DNA of 64,000 nt from Datisca glomerata (GCA_003255025.1 QANY01013371.1:145263-209262), one strand, 5' to 3'; positions 11,476-22,139 are shown, numbered from the stretch's first letter. A program made the numbers and translations. Notes: generated from the sequence alone by a model not told the origin.

Positions 11476-12103
11476 AATTTTTTTCTTTTTCTCATAATGA
11501 GAAATTGAAGACTTTGAAATGCTGATGTATCCTCCAAGTTTAGCATAAAATCTAAATATTGGCAAATCTAGATAAATCAGACTGATAAATACAAGATTAT
11601 ATTTGATCATTATAAATGAAAAATAATGACATTTGATCTTAGATCTGCTCCAAGTAATTTCAGAATATAATGATTAAACTCTTTAATCAATTTACTGATT
11701 TCTTGACTGATTATATTAATACTATTCTCACTAGACAATACTGGTTGCATTTTTTGATTCTTTGCATTAGGCAATGTGTTAAACATACTGAAAATACTTT
11801 AAATTATTTGCCAAGATAATAAAACAAAATAATTTAATTATCTCTACAAACTTTAAGAATAGATTTCTAGAATTTGAAATTTATTATTTCATTAAAAAAA
11901 CAATTGATCAAATCATACAATTTGTTTTGATCAATAAATCTACAAACATATTTTGAAATTAATTCCAAACAAATTTTTGTCTGGTAATAACCCATTCTTA
12001 GCAATTCTGATTTCAATATTTAATTTATCCAATATATTAATGATTAACTGTCTGACTCCCTTACTTGTAATATTTTTGTAGGGAATTATTCCAAGATTTT
12101 ACA
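11476..12103 (+). other. Stop-filled stretch where RT/RNase H would be expected
   Basis: About 630 bp of AT-rich sequence with frequent stops in all plus frames. I looked for the YxDD-type catalytic motif of reverse transcriptase and the RNase H acidic residues and did not find them. These domains normally need over 1 kb, so they are deleted rather than merely mutated. Confidence 0.5.
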
Positions 12104-12648
12104 ATGGAGGAATTTGACCTCCTAGAATATGGAAAGGTAGAGCCTAGAATACTTAATCAAAATTCTTTCAAAATCAAGAAACTTAATGGCAGGGCAGCCG
12201 CCTTTTGTTCAAAATCTACGTTCATTGATTATGGTCATAATGGATTTGAATATCCAAGAAATGACTTGATTAATAAATTAGATAAAATTTTAGAAGATGT
12301 TGGGTTGAAGCATGACTTCAATACAACATTAATTCAATGGTACGAAAAAAGTGGAAAATAGGTTTTCACAAGGATAATGAAATCTGTTATAATAACAACA
12401 AAATTTTAAATGTAAACTTATTAGGACAAGTAATTTTCAAAATAGAATTTTCAGACAAAACAATGAAAGAATTTCTTATGTTGGAAGGAACTTTTTTCGT
12501 CATGTCTGATGGATTTCAAAAAGGTCATAGACATGCTGTAGAATCTTTAACCAAAAGAATCAGCATCACATTCAAAAAATATATGAAAATGATGAATGAT
12601 TCAATAATAGAAGAGTCTTCGACTCAACAATTAGCCCTTAAGGCCTAA
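12104..12648 (+). pseudogene. AlkB-like 2-oxoglutarate/Fe(II) dioxygenase domain in the pararetrovirus-like element
   Basis: Two overlapping plus frames (12104-12361 and 12337-12648) each hold half of one domain, split by a frameshift near 12350. The first has a YGHNGFEYP segment and ends with FNTTLIQWYEKSG. The second has GFHKDNE with the HxD iron ligands (His11, Asp13 of that frame), a distal GHRHAV (His66 the likely third ligand) and RISITFK (Arg74 for 2-oxoglutarate; the usual second Arg is Lys80). This layout matches the AlkB demethylase domain found in some plant RNA viruses, which reverses alkylation damage or m6A on RNA. The segment sits between the protease and the C-terminal region of the element. 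The assignment is from motifs by eye. A different double-stranded-beta-helix dioxygenase is the main alternative. Confidence 0.6.
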
Positions 12649-13560
12649 ATCAAATATGAGTCTTCTACTCCAAACCAAGCTCAATCAATAATACTTGAGT
12701 CCATTATATCCAATCATCAATCAACCATAATCAACCAATTTGACTCATTCTCAATATTTTTTGGTGCCCAATCACTTTCAAAATTCAAGAAATCATCATT
12801 TGATTTTCAAAAAATGGTCAGCAAAAATCTCTTTCATATTGAGCTTCCATTCACTCATTTGAAGGATCCTGCTCAAATTTCCAAAGCCCATTTCATCCCT
12901 AAATTCCATTATATTCCTGGACATAATAACAAAGGTCTCAATTTCTACAGAGACATTCTCTTAGAAATAGAATCTGTAAAAATTAGCCCAATAAAAATTT
13001 TTGAAGAAAGAATCATTTACCATACTTTCTCTATCCTCGGGATCATAACTATGGAAGAATGGAAAATCCATTCTTCAAGTTTAAAAGTAATTTTGAATAA
13101 AAACAATACAATTATTTTGACTATATTGATGCGTGAGTCAAGATTTTCTTGCATCAGAATAATGATTTTTCTCACTTTTGGTTTTTAAAATTTGATAACA
13201 ATTTCAAAATTAATTTTCCAAATTGGTTCTTAAAATGGTGGTCCATTCATGGTCTTACCTTAGAACTTTTTCCAATTGATTTACAATAATATTTTAATTT
13301 TTTTTAAAGGCTTACAAGCCCTCACCAATACAATTATTTTGACTATATTGATGCGTGGAACAAGATTTTCTTGCATCAGAATAATGATTTTTCTGACTTT
13401 TGGTTTTTAAATTTTGATAACAATTCCAAAATTGATTTTTTAAATTGTTTCTTAAAATGGTGGTCCATTCATGGTCTTACCTTAGAACTTTTTTTCAATT
13501 GATTTACAACACTATTTCAATTTTTTAAAGGCTTACAAGCCCTCACCAATTGAGGTTTCC
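12649..13560 (+). pseudogene. Pararetrovirus-like polyprotein C-terminal region with internal duplication
   Basis: The frame 12814-13188 (124 residues) is followed in another frame by a block beginning YNYFDYIDAW and ending near WWSIHGLTLELF. The latter occurs twice: about 13106-13328 (interrupted by TGA in GCGTGAGTC) and 13330-13555 (intact TGG at that point). The two copies are about 223 bp each and highly similar, including the downstream AGGCTTACAAGCCCTCACCAAT. The function of this region is not known to me. It has the look of a conserved aromatic-rich domain at the end of such polyproteins. Confidence 0.55.
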
Positions 13561-14400
13561 TTTCCCCAAATACTTTATTTTTCAATAAAATATAAAATAT
13601 CTTGAATTTTGAAATGACAATACTCGGTTGAAAATGGAATCCTTACCAGAGAGTATCATGTTCAATGGTGGGATAATTTGAATACTAAAAAAATAATTAC
13701 GTCCATCAATTTTTAATTTACAAAATTCCATCCCATTATGAGATTAGCAAATCCTTTTATTCAAGCTCCATTAAAAATTAATGAGCACATTCACCTAGAT
13801 CCATAAAGCAAACCATCCAGTCCAAATCCATCCAAATCTGGATCCATAATCAAATTAGAACCCTGTTCAAAGGGTAAATCAAAGGCCACGAAGCCAAAAT
13901 CCAAATTGGAGAAAACATTAATTCAAAAAATGTTTCTACTTTTGGAAAGTAATGACAAATCTGACTCTAAATCATCCAAATAGTCATCATCCAGAAAAGT
14001 TACTCTTCAGTTATTGGACGATCCAATTGACAATATCAATACCAATAATGATATAAATTCTGACCAGTCAATGAATGAATCGAAAATTTCACCCTTGACA
14101 AAATGCCAATGTTTGAACAAAATCATAATCAAAGAATCAAGGTAAATTTGAAGATATATTATGGTGATATCTCAGCACAATGCAACTGTCATAATGATCT
14201 TCAAGACAAGCAATTATCAATAGCACTAGTCAGAATGACCTTTGCAGACAATAATTATGATTTTTCCAAAAAATTAACAACCAAAGCATAAGAATCCAAG
14301 ATGGCAAATATCAAGGAATCTAATGTGAAATTGTCTCAATGAACAACAATCATGAAAAGGAAATTATGAAGATACGAAGATCGAGATAATGATTACCACA
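13561..14400 (+). pseudogene. Polyprotein tail remnant
   Basis: Ser/Lys/Asn-rich plus-strand sequence with several stops, including the short frame 14103-14291 that ends in AAGCATAA. It continues the C-terminal low-complexity part of the pararetrovirus-like polyprotein. No domain is recognised. Confidence 0.4.
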
Positions 14401-14519
14401 GAATCTTTATATTTTTTTTTTCTTCTGTAATAATTGTACTAGTTGTCAAATAATTAGGTAATTATTCATGCTTTTACTATTCTTAGTCAAAAGCAGACAA
14501 AAGTAGAAATGTAAAATAT

Positions 14520-14841
14520 TTTTACTTTTATAGAATAGAATAGTTCAGTAAGTGATGGGTTCCCGATGAACTCCACTTTCCTTGGCTATAAATAGGTAGT
14601 CCTCTCCCATTTGTTTCAGAGAACTCGTTTTCAACTTTTAAACTATTTGAGAGAAAAACTGGTTTTTGATAACAAAACTTTCTTCCTCCCTCTTCTGTAA
14701 ATCTTTCTTCTTCTTTTTTTCTTCTACATTAATTAGTGAGTGGGAGAACTAATTAATCATTGTCAATAATTACTGTTTGTGTAAGTTTTTAATCTTACAC
14801 TTTAATACACATCTACTGTTTTCTTATTTTAATTCTTGCAC
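14520..14841 (+). promoter_or_regulatory. Pararetroviral/LTR-type promoter with TATA box
   Basis: TATAAATA at 14587-14594 is preceded by a GC-richer stretch (GATGGGTTCCCGATGAACTCC). It is followed by a TC-rich leader (14690-14730) typical of plant transcript starts. It lies between polyprotein tail and primer-binding site, as the genome-length promoter does in pararetroviruses and the U3/R region in LTR elements. No second copy is in the window, so I cannot tell the two apart. Confidence 0.6.
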
Positions 14842-14981
14842 CCTAATACCCCCCTCTCTAATTGCTTTAAATTATACTTGATTCCGCATCTCTTGGTATT
14901 TGAGATAAAATCCTAATACCCCCATCTCTAATTGCTTTAAATTATACTTGATTCCACATCTCTTGGTATCAAAGCCAAACC
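14842..14981 (+). repeat. 70-bp tandem duplication spanning the primer-binding site
   Basis: Units 14842-14911 and 14912-14981 are nearly identical and both end in TCTCTTGGTAT. Only the second continues as the primer-binding sequence TGGTATCAAAGCC (14964-14976); the first reads TGGTATTTGAGA. Confidence 0.85.
14964..14976 (+). promoter_or_regulatory. tRNA-Met-type primer-binding site
   Basis: TGGTATCAAAGCC differs by one base from TGGTATCAGAGCC, the site complementary to the 3' end of initiator tRNA-Met that primes reverse transcription in caulimovirids and many LTR retrotransposons. Confidence 0.7.
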
Positions 14982-15559
14982 TAATAGAGATTTAATTATT
15001 GTTTCTACTTCAATTTCTACATAATTAAACTGTTCACCGCCTATTATGGTTGGTTATTGTTATTATTATTGCTTAATTTTTTACATGAATAATTACTTAT
15101 ATCTAATCTCACACTCCACCTAAGTGGAGCTTCTATTTGGTTAGCTTCAAGTACCTCAATAAGACCTCTTAGAGACGTAAATCTTGAGAGTAAGGTGGTT
15201 GTAGGGGCAGGTTGGAGAAGAGAGACCCGAATAGGAGGTTGTAGAAGTCACAATAAGAGATTAGTAATCAAAATACAATATGAAATTTTCAATCATAAGA
15301 ATAATTTAGTTATTTGAGTCATGAGTAGATTATTTAGAAGTAATTCTTCTAATAGTAATAGGAACACTTTGAATTAGTAGATGATCAAGTAAATCATAGG
15401 GTATGAAATATACCTAAAATCCTTAATAAAAATATTTACAAATCAACATGATATGTTGCTTCCTTCAAGCCTCAGCATCATGTAAAAACAAATGAAAAAA
15501 ATATGTTCTTCGGAAAGAGCATGAAACTTTCCAATTACTTTCTCCCGATGCAATAAAGT

Positions 15560-15800
15560 ATCACATTCAAGAAGCATATAATTTCTTTCATTTTGGTTTA
15601 TTCCAGATTGGAGTCAAGCCACTCACAAGAAGAGGCCTAAATACCTCTATCTTATTAGCCTTGCGAGATGCAAGATTTATAAATTTTAATGATAATATTT
15701 TAGGATTAATTGAATCTTCACTCTGTAATGGTCCAATCCATTTTGATTGTTTTCCAAATCTGTCTGTTAGTATAGCAGATCCTTAAATGTTAAAATCATT
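15560..15800 (+). pseudogene. 30K-type movement protein core (Caulimoviridae-like)
   Basis: A plus-strand frame contains FHFGLFQIGVKPLTRRGLN, LRDARFINF and a GPIHFDCFPNLSVSIADP segment. These are hallmarks of the 30K movement-protein superfamily as seen in caulimovirids, which opens plasmodesmata for cell-to-cell passage. It lies about 600 bp downstream of the primer-binding site, the usual place for the first domain of the genome. The frame ends in a stop at about 15785 and is followed by unrelated sequence, so the unit is cut off here. Upstream (15000-15560) coding is stop-riddled. Confidence 0.7.
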
Positions 15801-15844
15801 AACTTTATATATATATATTAGGGTTTTAGGTTAAATGAAGTGAA

Positions 15845-16445
15845 GTCTCTGTCTCCTTCAGTCCTTCTCGCCTCTTCTCAACTCTCCTTCTCCCTCATCT
15901 CAAACTACTCAGTTAGTCCCTCTCGCCTCTCCCTCTCCCTCAGCTCAGTCCCTCTTCCTTAGCTCAGACTGCCTCTCACCTCTCCTTCTCGCCTCCTCTC
16001 GCCTCTCCCTCTACATCAGTTGAGTCCCTCTCTCTTAATAGTCAGTCTCTCTCAGCTCCTCTCGACTCTCCTTTTCTCTCAGCTCAGACTGTTCAGTCAT
16101 CCCCTCTCGTCTCTCCCTCTCCCCTCCTCTCGAGTCTCGCCTCTCCATCTCTCTCAACTCAGTCCTTCTCCCTCACAAATGGATGGAAAACCCAAAAGAA
16201 CCTATGATCTTACCTGGATGAAGAAGGAGGCATCTGGCATCGTGAGAGGGAGAAGGAGAGGAGGCGTCATGAGCTGAGGGAGAGGGAGAGTGACTGAGCT
16301 GAGGGAGAGGGAGAGGCGAGAGAGACTGAGCTGAGGGAGAGGGAGAGGCGAGAGAGACTGAGCTGAGGGTGAGGGAGAGGCAAGATGAGGCAAGAGGGAA
16401 TGACTATTGAGGGAGAAGGAGAGGCGAGAGGAGGCGAGATGCAGT
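15845..16445. repeat. Large pyrimidine/purine foldback with 32-bp repeats
   Basis: The left arm (15845-16165) is built of CCTCTCGCCTCTCCCTC- and CAGCTCAGTCCCTC-like units. The right arm (16230-16445) is built of the complement. The right arm has units of exactly 32 bp starting at 16293, 16325 and 16357 (ACTGAGCTGAGGGAGAGGGA). A ~60-bp unique spacer (16170-16230) forms the loop. The frames 16020-16277 plus and 16202-16393 minus are read-through of the arms. Confidence 0.85.
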
Positions 16446-16774
16446 CTGGATGGATGTATTTCTATGTTTTATTTTTCTCTGTTCATTTTCTAACTCTACT
16501 GTTCCTTGTCTTCATGTGAATAGAATGTATTAATATGTAAGAGAAGGTTGTCATTACCATTGCATGAAGTGATTGAAGACTAAAGATGGATGAAATTCTA
16601 TGTTTTGTTATGTTTTCGATTTACTTTTTTTTTATGTTTGAATGTTAGATATTAGTACTTTGAACTTTAGATATTTTTAAATGCTGGATATTAGTACTTT
16701 GAAGTTTGGATATGGGGAACTCCTAGCTAAAATTAATGTTTATTGTGAAATAACATATTTGTTGTAAAATATGT
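16446..16774. other. No gene recognised
   Basis: Unique T-rich sequence. The phrase GATATTAGTACTTTGAA occurs twice (about 16647 and 16687). No coding signal is seen. Confidence 0.4.
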
Positions 16775-16940
16775 ATTTAGTTCGTTAAGTCCGTCTGAAC
16801 CGACAATTGATTCTCAGTCTGGTTGGTCTGGAATTTTTTTCCAGATTTATGGTCAGTTCGGTCCTCTAATCCGATCTGGTCTTGTTTTCCTCCAAAAAAT
16901 TGATCAGACCAACCGTTGAACATCCACACTCCTAGATGTG
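16775..16940. mobile_element. Possible small non-autonomous element end (minus orientation)
   Basis: The reverse strand near 16935 reads CTAGGAGTGTGGATGTTCAACGG, close to the GGGGTG-TTCA ends at 4470 and 7946. The block is rich in GGTCTG/CAGACC. The partner end is unclear. Confidence 0.3.
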
Positions 16941-17175
16941 TGCAAAATTTTAAAACCCAAATAAATATAAGAAATATACTTATAACTTCCACTATAAAAG
17001 TAAAAAACATCAGTAACTACATCAAAAAATAGGCCCTTTTTTTCAACTACCAAAATTAAACACGTTCTTCAGCCACCAAATAACACTAAAAAAAATAACC
17101 ACTTATAAACACGTTCTTCCAAAAAATATAACAAAATTGAAGTTTCAAGAGGGAATAACAAAGTTGATGGTTCAT

Positions 17176-17200
17176 AAACCCACTTGTTATAAGTGGGTTT
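17176..17200. other. Short perfect hairpin
   Basis: AAACCCACTT and AAGTGGGTTT are perfect 10-bp inverted repeats around a 5-nt loop (GTTAT), followed by a T run. In a nuclear plant context its role is unknown. It could mark a small transposon end. Confidence 0.5.
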
Positions 17201-18534
17201 TTTAGAGAGAGACAGAAACTGATAGAGCTTCGGAGCTAAGGTCTACTGAAAACTTAAGCCCTAAAATTTGATTATGAACATTAGAGGACAAAAATTTGAA
17301 AATATTTCAAACTCGCAGGAGCATAGGACTCAAATCATTGGAAGCATGGTATGCAAAGGCTTCATCGCGGAATAACTACTTATATACCTTGGAAAAAGGA
17401 GATTTGATGGAGAGATGTTCGAGATGGGCGAGAGGCTAGCCACACAGCTTCTCGTGGAACTTGACAATGCACAATAAAGAGAGAAAGAGGGCACGCTTGA
17501 GAGAAGAGGAAACTTCAGAGACTTCTGAGAAATGGTCAGAATCAACTCGGAGAGGAAGGAGGTTGGTTGTTCGCATTGGAGGAGAAATTGATCGATTGCG
17601 TGCCCTAGATTTTGGATTGAATCTAAAGGAGAAGGGGAAAATAAAAGTAGATGAAAGAAGATGAGAAACCTATTCTTCCGGTTGCAAAGGAAATTGAGCT
17701 TAATATTCATCTAACGGCTGGAATTAATCTGGCCATATCTAATAGCCAGAATTAATATCAGCATCAATGCTGGGAGAAAAACTCCCAGCATTGGAGAGGG
17801 ATACATGTTCTTACTATCCACATCATTCAAACTGTGAAAAGGTCTAATGCTTGCTAGGATATACTTCTAACGAGTATTGACAAGTGTGTTCACAAAATAC
17901 CAAGGATTTTTCATGCTTTTGAGACTGCTAGATGGTGAGGTTTGAGGTCTGTGTCAGGACATTTCAATATTCCATACGGCTCCCTATTCACTAGGTCACT
18001 TATGCTCTTTCTAAGTCATTTTTGACTTCAGAACGCAAGTCGTATTGTATATTATATGCACCTGATTTCCTAATCCATTGTTGACTTAAGAAGAATTTAA
18101 GCGACTGTAAAAATTTAGGTTATTAACTTAGAAGTAATGTGATATAAGATCATAACTTATCGAGTTAGGTGGATCTTGGTCCAGCCCGTGCCTCATGAAT
18201 TTTAATAAGGTCTTCTTCTCAATTTGGGGTATGTATGTTTATCCTTTAAGGTGATGAAGGCGCCTTATGAAGTCATAGATCTAATGTAGAATCTTTGGTC
18301 TACCATCAAGTATGCTTAAACCCTGAAAGTATACCAAGTTCTTTTATGGTCTTAGTCCTTTCATCTAATGTGATAAGGATACCTTATGGAGCTGAAAACT
18401 CTGATGGAGGGTTTTATCCCTCAATCTATGTTGTTGGGAATCCTAAAAAATACATCGAGGTTTTTCACCCATGGAGATGGAGTCTTAATCATTTCATTGA
18501 AGGTGATAATGACGTGCATATGCATCTGATCGAA
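17201..18534. other. No gene recognised
   Basis: Contains open frames on both strands (17330-17710 minus, 17461-17664 plus, 18295-18621 plus). None shows a family motif, a plausible start context or splice structure. The two at 17.4-17.7 kb overlap on opposite strands. Likely decayed transposon or intergenic DNA. Confidence 0.4.
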
Positions 18535-19116
18535 CGTGAGGAATGCATCACATGGAGGAAGAGGGATGCATCTGACCCTAAGGAAAAGAAACCGAAAAAA
18601 GTGATCCAAAAATGGATTTGACCTAAAGTTTCAGGGTATGTCCGACAAGCATCTAACCATGAAAATTAGTAAAGCGAGGCACCAAACAGAAAGGGAGAAT
18701 GATTAATGTGACTCTGGTGATGAGGAAGCATTTGACCTTAAGGGTGAGTGAAGTATCACAATGATGGTGAATGATGCCTATTTTCCTAAGGATAAGTGGA
18801 GCATCTGACCTTATGGATGAATGAAGCATCAGGGTGAAAGCAAGAGATGCGCCTGACCGTAAGGATGAGGGAAGCATATGACCTTAAGGATGAGTCAAAC
18901 ATGATACTAAGTCTGAGGGATTCTTTTGACCTTGAGGATAGGGGAAGTTATAGCCTTGAGAATGTGTGAGTTATCAAATCGAAGGCGAGGGACACGTCTA
19001 AATTCAGAGGGTGAGGGAATAAATTGACCCCATTGATGGGTGGAGCATCCATCTGAGGGCAAGAGATGCGTCTGACATTGAGGATGAAGGAAGAATATGA
19101 CCCTAAAGATGAATGG
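18535..19116. repeat. Degenerate minisatellite, left part (GAAGCATCTGACCTTAAGGATGAG-like)
   Basis: Imperfect units with GCATCTGACC, TAAGGATGAG and GTGAAGCATC recur every ~30-45 bp, with a higher-order pattern of about 85 bp. The array continues at 20697 after a solo LTR insertion. Confidence 0.7.
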
Positions 19117-20696
19117 TGCAGGAAATATCGAGGCAAAAATCATCCTAATCTTGAAATATTTTTTCAAACAACCTAATCTATGCTATGAACAGATCTAAAA
19201 ATTATACCTTTGATACGTGAATCACAAAAATTGAATCTTTGTCCATGCCAAGATCTAAGCCTCAATACGCGTGAACCAATATCGATCTATGGGCCAAGAA
19301 CATGAGAACCTTCTGAGCACATCACATTATCACCATTACGTCATCATAGTGACCATCGTGACAGTCATGTACCGCCGTGTAGAACACCCGTGTATACTTA
19401 TTTATGTCTTGCATTCTTTCTCGCTATTCCATGGGCTGTCAACACGTGTGAGCACTTAAAAAAGATCTTTCTGTTCTTCTCTCAAATTTTCAACTAGAGA
19501 GAGAAAGCGTCTCTCTAGGGTTTTATCTATTCTTTCAACTAATGGTGTCAATAGATGTTGACCTAATATGAGAAATGCCTCCTATCTATAGTAATATTCA
19601 ATGGCTAGGATTGAGAGATCAACCCTAGTAAAAAATTATATCTTTAATTTGCTAGGTATCTAAGTCGTGCCTATTAATTACCGGTCAAGGCAATAGTGAT
19701 AATCCATAGGCTAGATTTTGGACTGTAAGGAAAAAAATACTCTTGGATAAATAATTAATAAAATTTACCAACCAAATCCATGGACAATTTTATTAGTTGT
19801 TAATTAGAATTAATTCCACTATGAAATTATATCTAAACTCTAATTTAATTTATATTACTCGATGTAATTGTCCTCCAACTATTATTCATTATGTGCATCC
19901 CTTTCATATATAGCACCATGTATAATTAGATGAAGTGTTGTCAGACTAAGGTATACACGTCTTGTTCCTTAAGTTTCAAATCTCGTTCTACTGGTCATTT
20001 TTTATCATTTCCATCCTTGATTCCCAGTAAAATGATCAAATCTTTAATAAACCATCAGAAATATTATGTACTTAGATTGTTATAATCACATCAATGCATA
20101 TTGTTATGAGATACTATCTCACTTACTTAAAAGTATTTGTGGACTCTATTCCTAAGAATATATGCATCATTACTATCTAATAACTCAGTCATTCAGTTAT
20201 AGATATATTAACTCACAGAAGATCAAAACAACAAAGTCATTAAATATGAATTCATAACTCTTTTAAGATTAAGAACACTCATAATATAATGACAATAAGT
20301 TTTGATTTTCTTAAGATAGTACTTTATTGAAAATCAAACTTATTAATCCTTTCAATGTATTCCAAATGCACTAATACATTAACCACGTACTCTACTTAGT
20401 GACCAAGGTAAGTCACTATACAAGATATAGTTAATTTCCAACAATTTTTCTTAGTGAAGTACTCAGCTTCATTATACTGTAAAAAATAAATATATACAAG
20501 TCACAAAGAAGTCTTTGATAATTATCTTTTTCCCATGAGTTAAACCAAATAGGACTTATAAACCAACTATTTTATACTTATAGACTTTTTACAAGAATAT
20601 GTTGTGTGTACTGTATAAATAGTCCTTTGATTATATTCAAATAATGTTTTGATATAATAAATAGAATTGAAGTGCTTAAAAGGCACAATCCTAACG
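19117..20696 (-). mobile_element. Solo Ty1/copia LTR (~1.58 kb)
   Basis: Read on the minus strand, this matches the LTR of the copia element at 58427-62275 from its start (GGATTGTGCCTTTTAAGCAC versus AAGATTGTGCCCTTAAAAAC), through the middle (GTGACTTACCTTGGTCACTA versus ATGACTTATCTTAGTCACTA), to the leader region with ATAGATAGGAGGC. There is no internal domain and only one LTR. The flanking five bases are AATGG (19112-19116) and AGTGG (20697-20701), a target-site duplication with one change. The terminal TG is mutated to CG at the 20696 end. Confidence 0.75.
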
Positions 20697-20875
20697 AGTG
20701 GAGCATGAGACCGAGGTTGAAGAATGCAACTGACGTTGAGGATGAACGAAAGACATGACCTTTAGGGTGAGTGAAGCATCAGACCGATGGTGAATGATGC
20801 ACATAACCCAATTGATGAGAGAAGCTATTGAACATGAGGATGGGTGAAGCACAAGACCCTAATCTTTAGTGTGAA
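20697..20875. repeat. Degenerate minisatellite, right part
   Basis: Same unit type as 18535-19116 (GAGTGAAGCATCAGACCGATGG, AGGATGGGTGAAGC). If the solo LTR and one target copy are removed, the joined text reads GATGAATGGAGCATGAGAC, in register with GATGAATGAAGCATCAGGG elsewhere in the array. Confidence 0.7.
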
Positions 20876-22139
20876 CGTAAGCGAGTCATAAACAAACGTC
20901 ATTGATTTGCTCAAGTAACCCATCCTCTTCACATGAGATACATGCTTTACTCGCACTCTCCTTGTTCAGACCTATGACTCTCTACTCTTGTTAGGGAAAG
21001 GTGAAGCCAATGCGAGTGACGGGGGTGATTTGGTCATTAAGTACAATGCGACTGGTGTGGCTCTTTTGAGGCTCTTCGTTCCTATCTCCTTTGATTGTCA
21101 ATTCTTTGTCATACTGATGGTCACATTAGTTAGAGGAAGCATTAGGTTGGCGACTGTGAGTCAGGCGAACATGTGCCACACTTAGATCTGATGATCGCTT
21201 CCTCTTTACACTACACCTAAGTTGATGGGACTGGATATTCGAGTTGGCGGCTGAACGATCACTTGCTGAGTCTGAACTAATGATATATGACCATGAGATT
21301 AGTCTAATTTATGCATGTGCCGCCAATGGACGTTGCATCTTAGCCAATCTCCTCTTAGTATAAGCTAGTTCCCAATTTCACCATTGTGACAATAACGATC
21401 AAAAAAAGTTTATTGAAAGTTTTTTTTGGCAAACAATTAGATCAATTTAGAAAATGGGGAGATCTACGTCTCCAATAAACAACTTCAAACTATATTTGCA
21501 TTAAATCTACAGTCAAAAGTCATCACGCGTCTCTTGATGAATCAATCCAAGAACTAAAAATAAGAAGAAAGACACTAGTGAACATATCGAGTCGATATTA
21601 AGGTGACGCTCAGTCAAGTACACTCTGGCAATCAAGTTAGGTAAGTGTTAAGTTAATCAAATTTCATTTTATGAGGAGAGCACCATATACTTATAGAGAA
21701 AATGAGATAGGATATGGTCTATCTCGTGAGATCTCTTTTCAATTTGAATGAGATGATATTTTGGAGAATATTTCCTCATTGTTCTCAATCAATGAGAGAT
21801 TTTGGGGATCATCTCTAGTTCAATGTATATCTCTTCAGAAGTTTCCTTCATGAATCGTTCTTATTTGTGATTTCCATCAATATGAGATATTTTTTCTTAC
21901 ATGTAACTCCTTGGTTATGAGATATGTTAGTATGATCCATGGTGCATCCTACGGCTTATGGGACTAATGAAGATCAAATGGAAGTCCTTTGGGGAAATGA
22001 TGACCATGGAAGGTTCAGCTATGATGACGCTCAACCATGGAGATTAGGCCATAGTAGGTTCAACCATTGGAGTTAAGACTGTAGGAGGGTTGTCTGTGGA
22101 TGTTCGACCATAGGAGGTCCATACATGCATGATGTCCCG
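20876..22139. other. No gene recognised
   Basis: Mixed-composition sequence without a convincing frame. The 65-codon frame at 20988-21185 has no motif. Phrases such as AGGTTCAACCATGGAG recur around 22010-22110, leading into the next repeat field. Probably decayed LTR-element DNA. Confidence 0.4.

Larger units (their letters stand above)
8400..15800 (+). mobile_element. Endogenous pararetrovirus-like (Caulimoviridae-like) element, decayed
   Basis: Plus-strand pieces of one polyprotein lie in the order expected for a caulimovirid or movement-protein-bearing retroelement, but permuted: post-movement-protein linker, capsid-like region with zinc knuckle, coiled coil, protease, AlkB-like domain, C-terminal region, promoter, primer-binding site, movement-protein core. 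The reading frame shifts at least four times and there are many stops, so it is not functional. I found no reverse transcriptase or RNase H motif; the stretch where they would be expected (11.4-12.1 kb) is short and stop-filled, so they appear deleted. A primer site and movement protein downstream of the promoter imply a second unit joined head to tail, or a circularly permuted integration. Confidence 0.7.

Noticed and set aside
11476..12103. Search for reverse transcriptase and RNase H of the pararetrovirus-like element
   Set aside because: No catalytic motif found in any plus frame; the region is too short and stop-filled.
16020..16393. Ser/Leu/Pro-rich frames on both strands
   Set aside because: Read-through of the CT/GA foldback arms; repeats explain the openness.
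17330..17710. 126-residue minus frame
   Set aside because: No recognised domain, composition like surrounding DNA, and a plus-strand frame opens over the same bases.
18295..18621. 108-residue plus frame
   Set aside because: Ends in the minisatellite, has no motif and no gene context.
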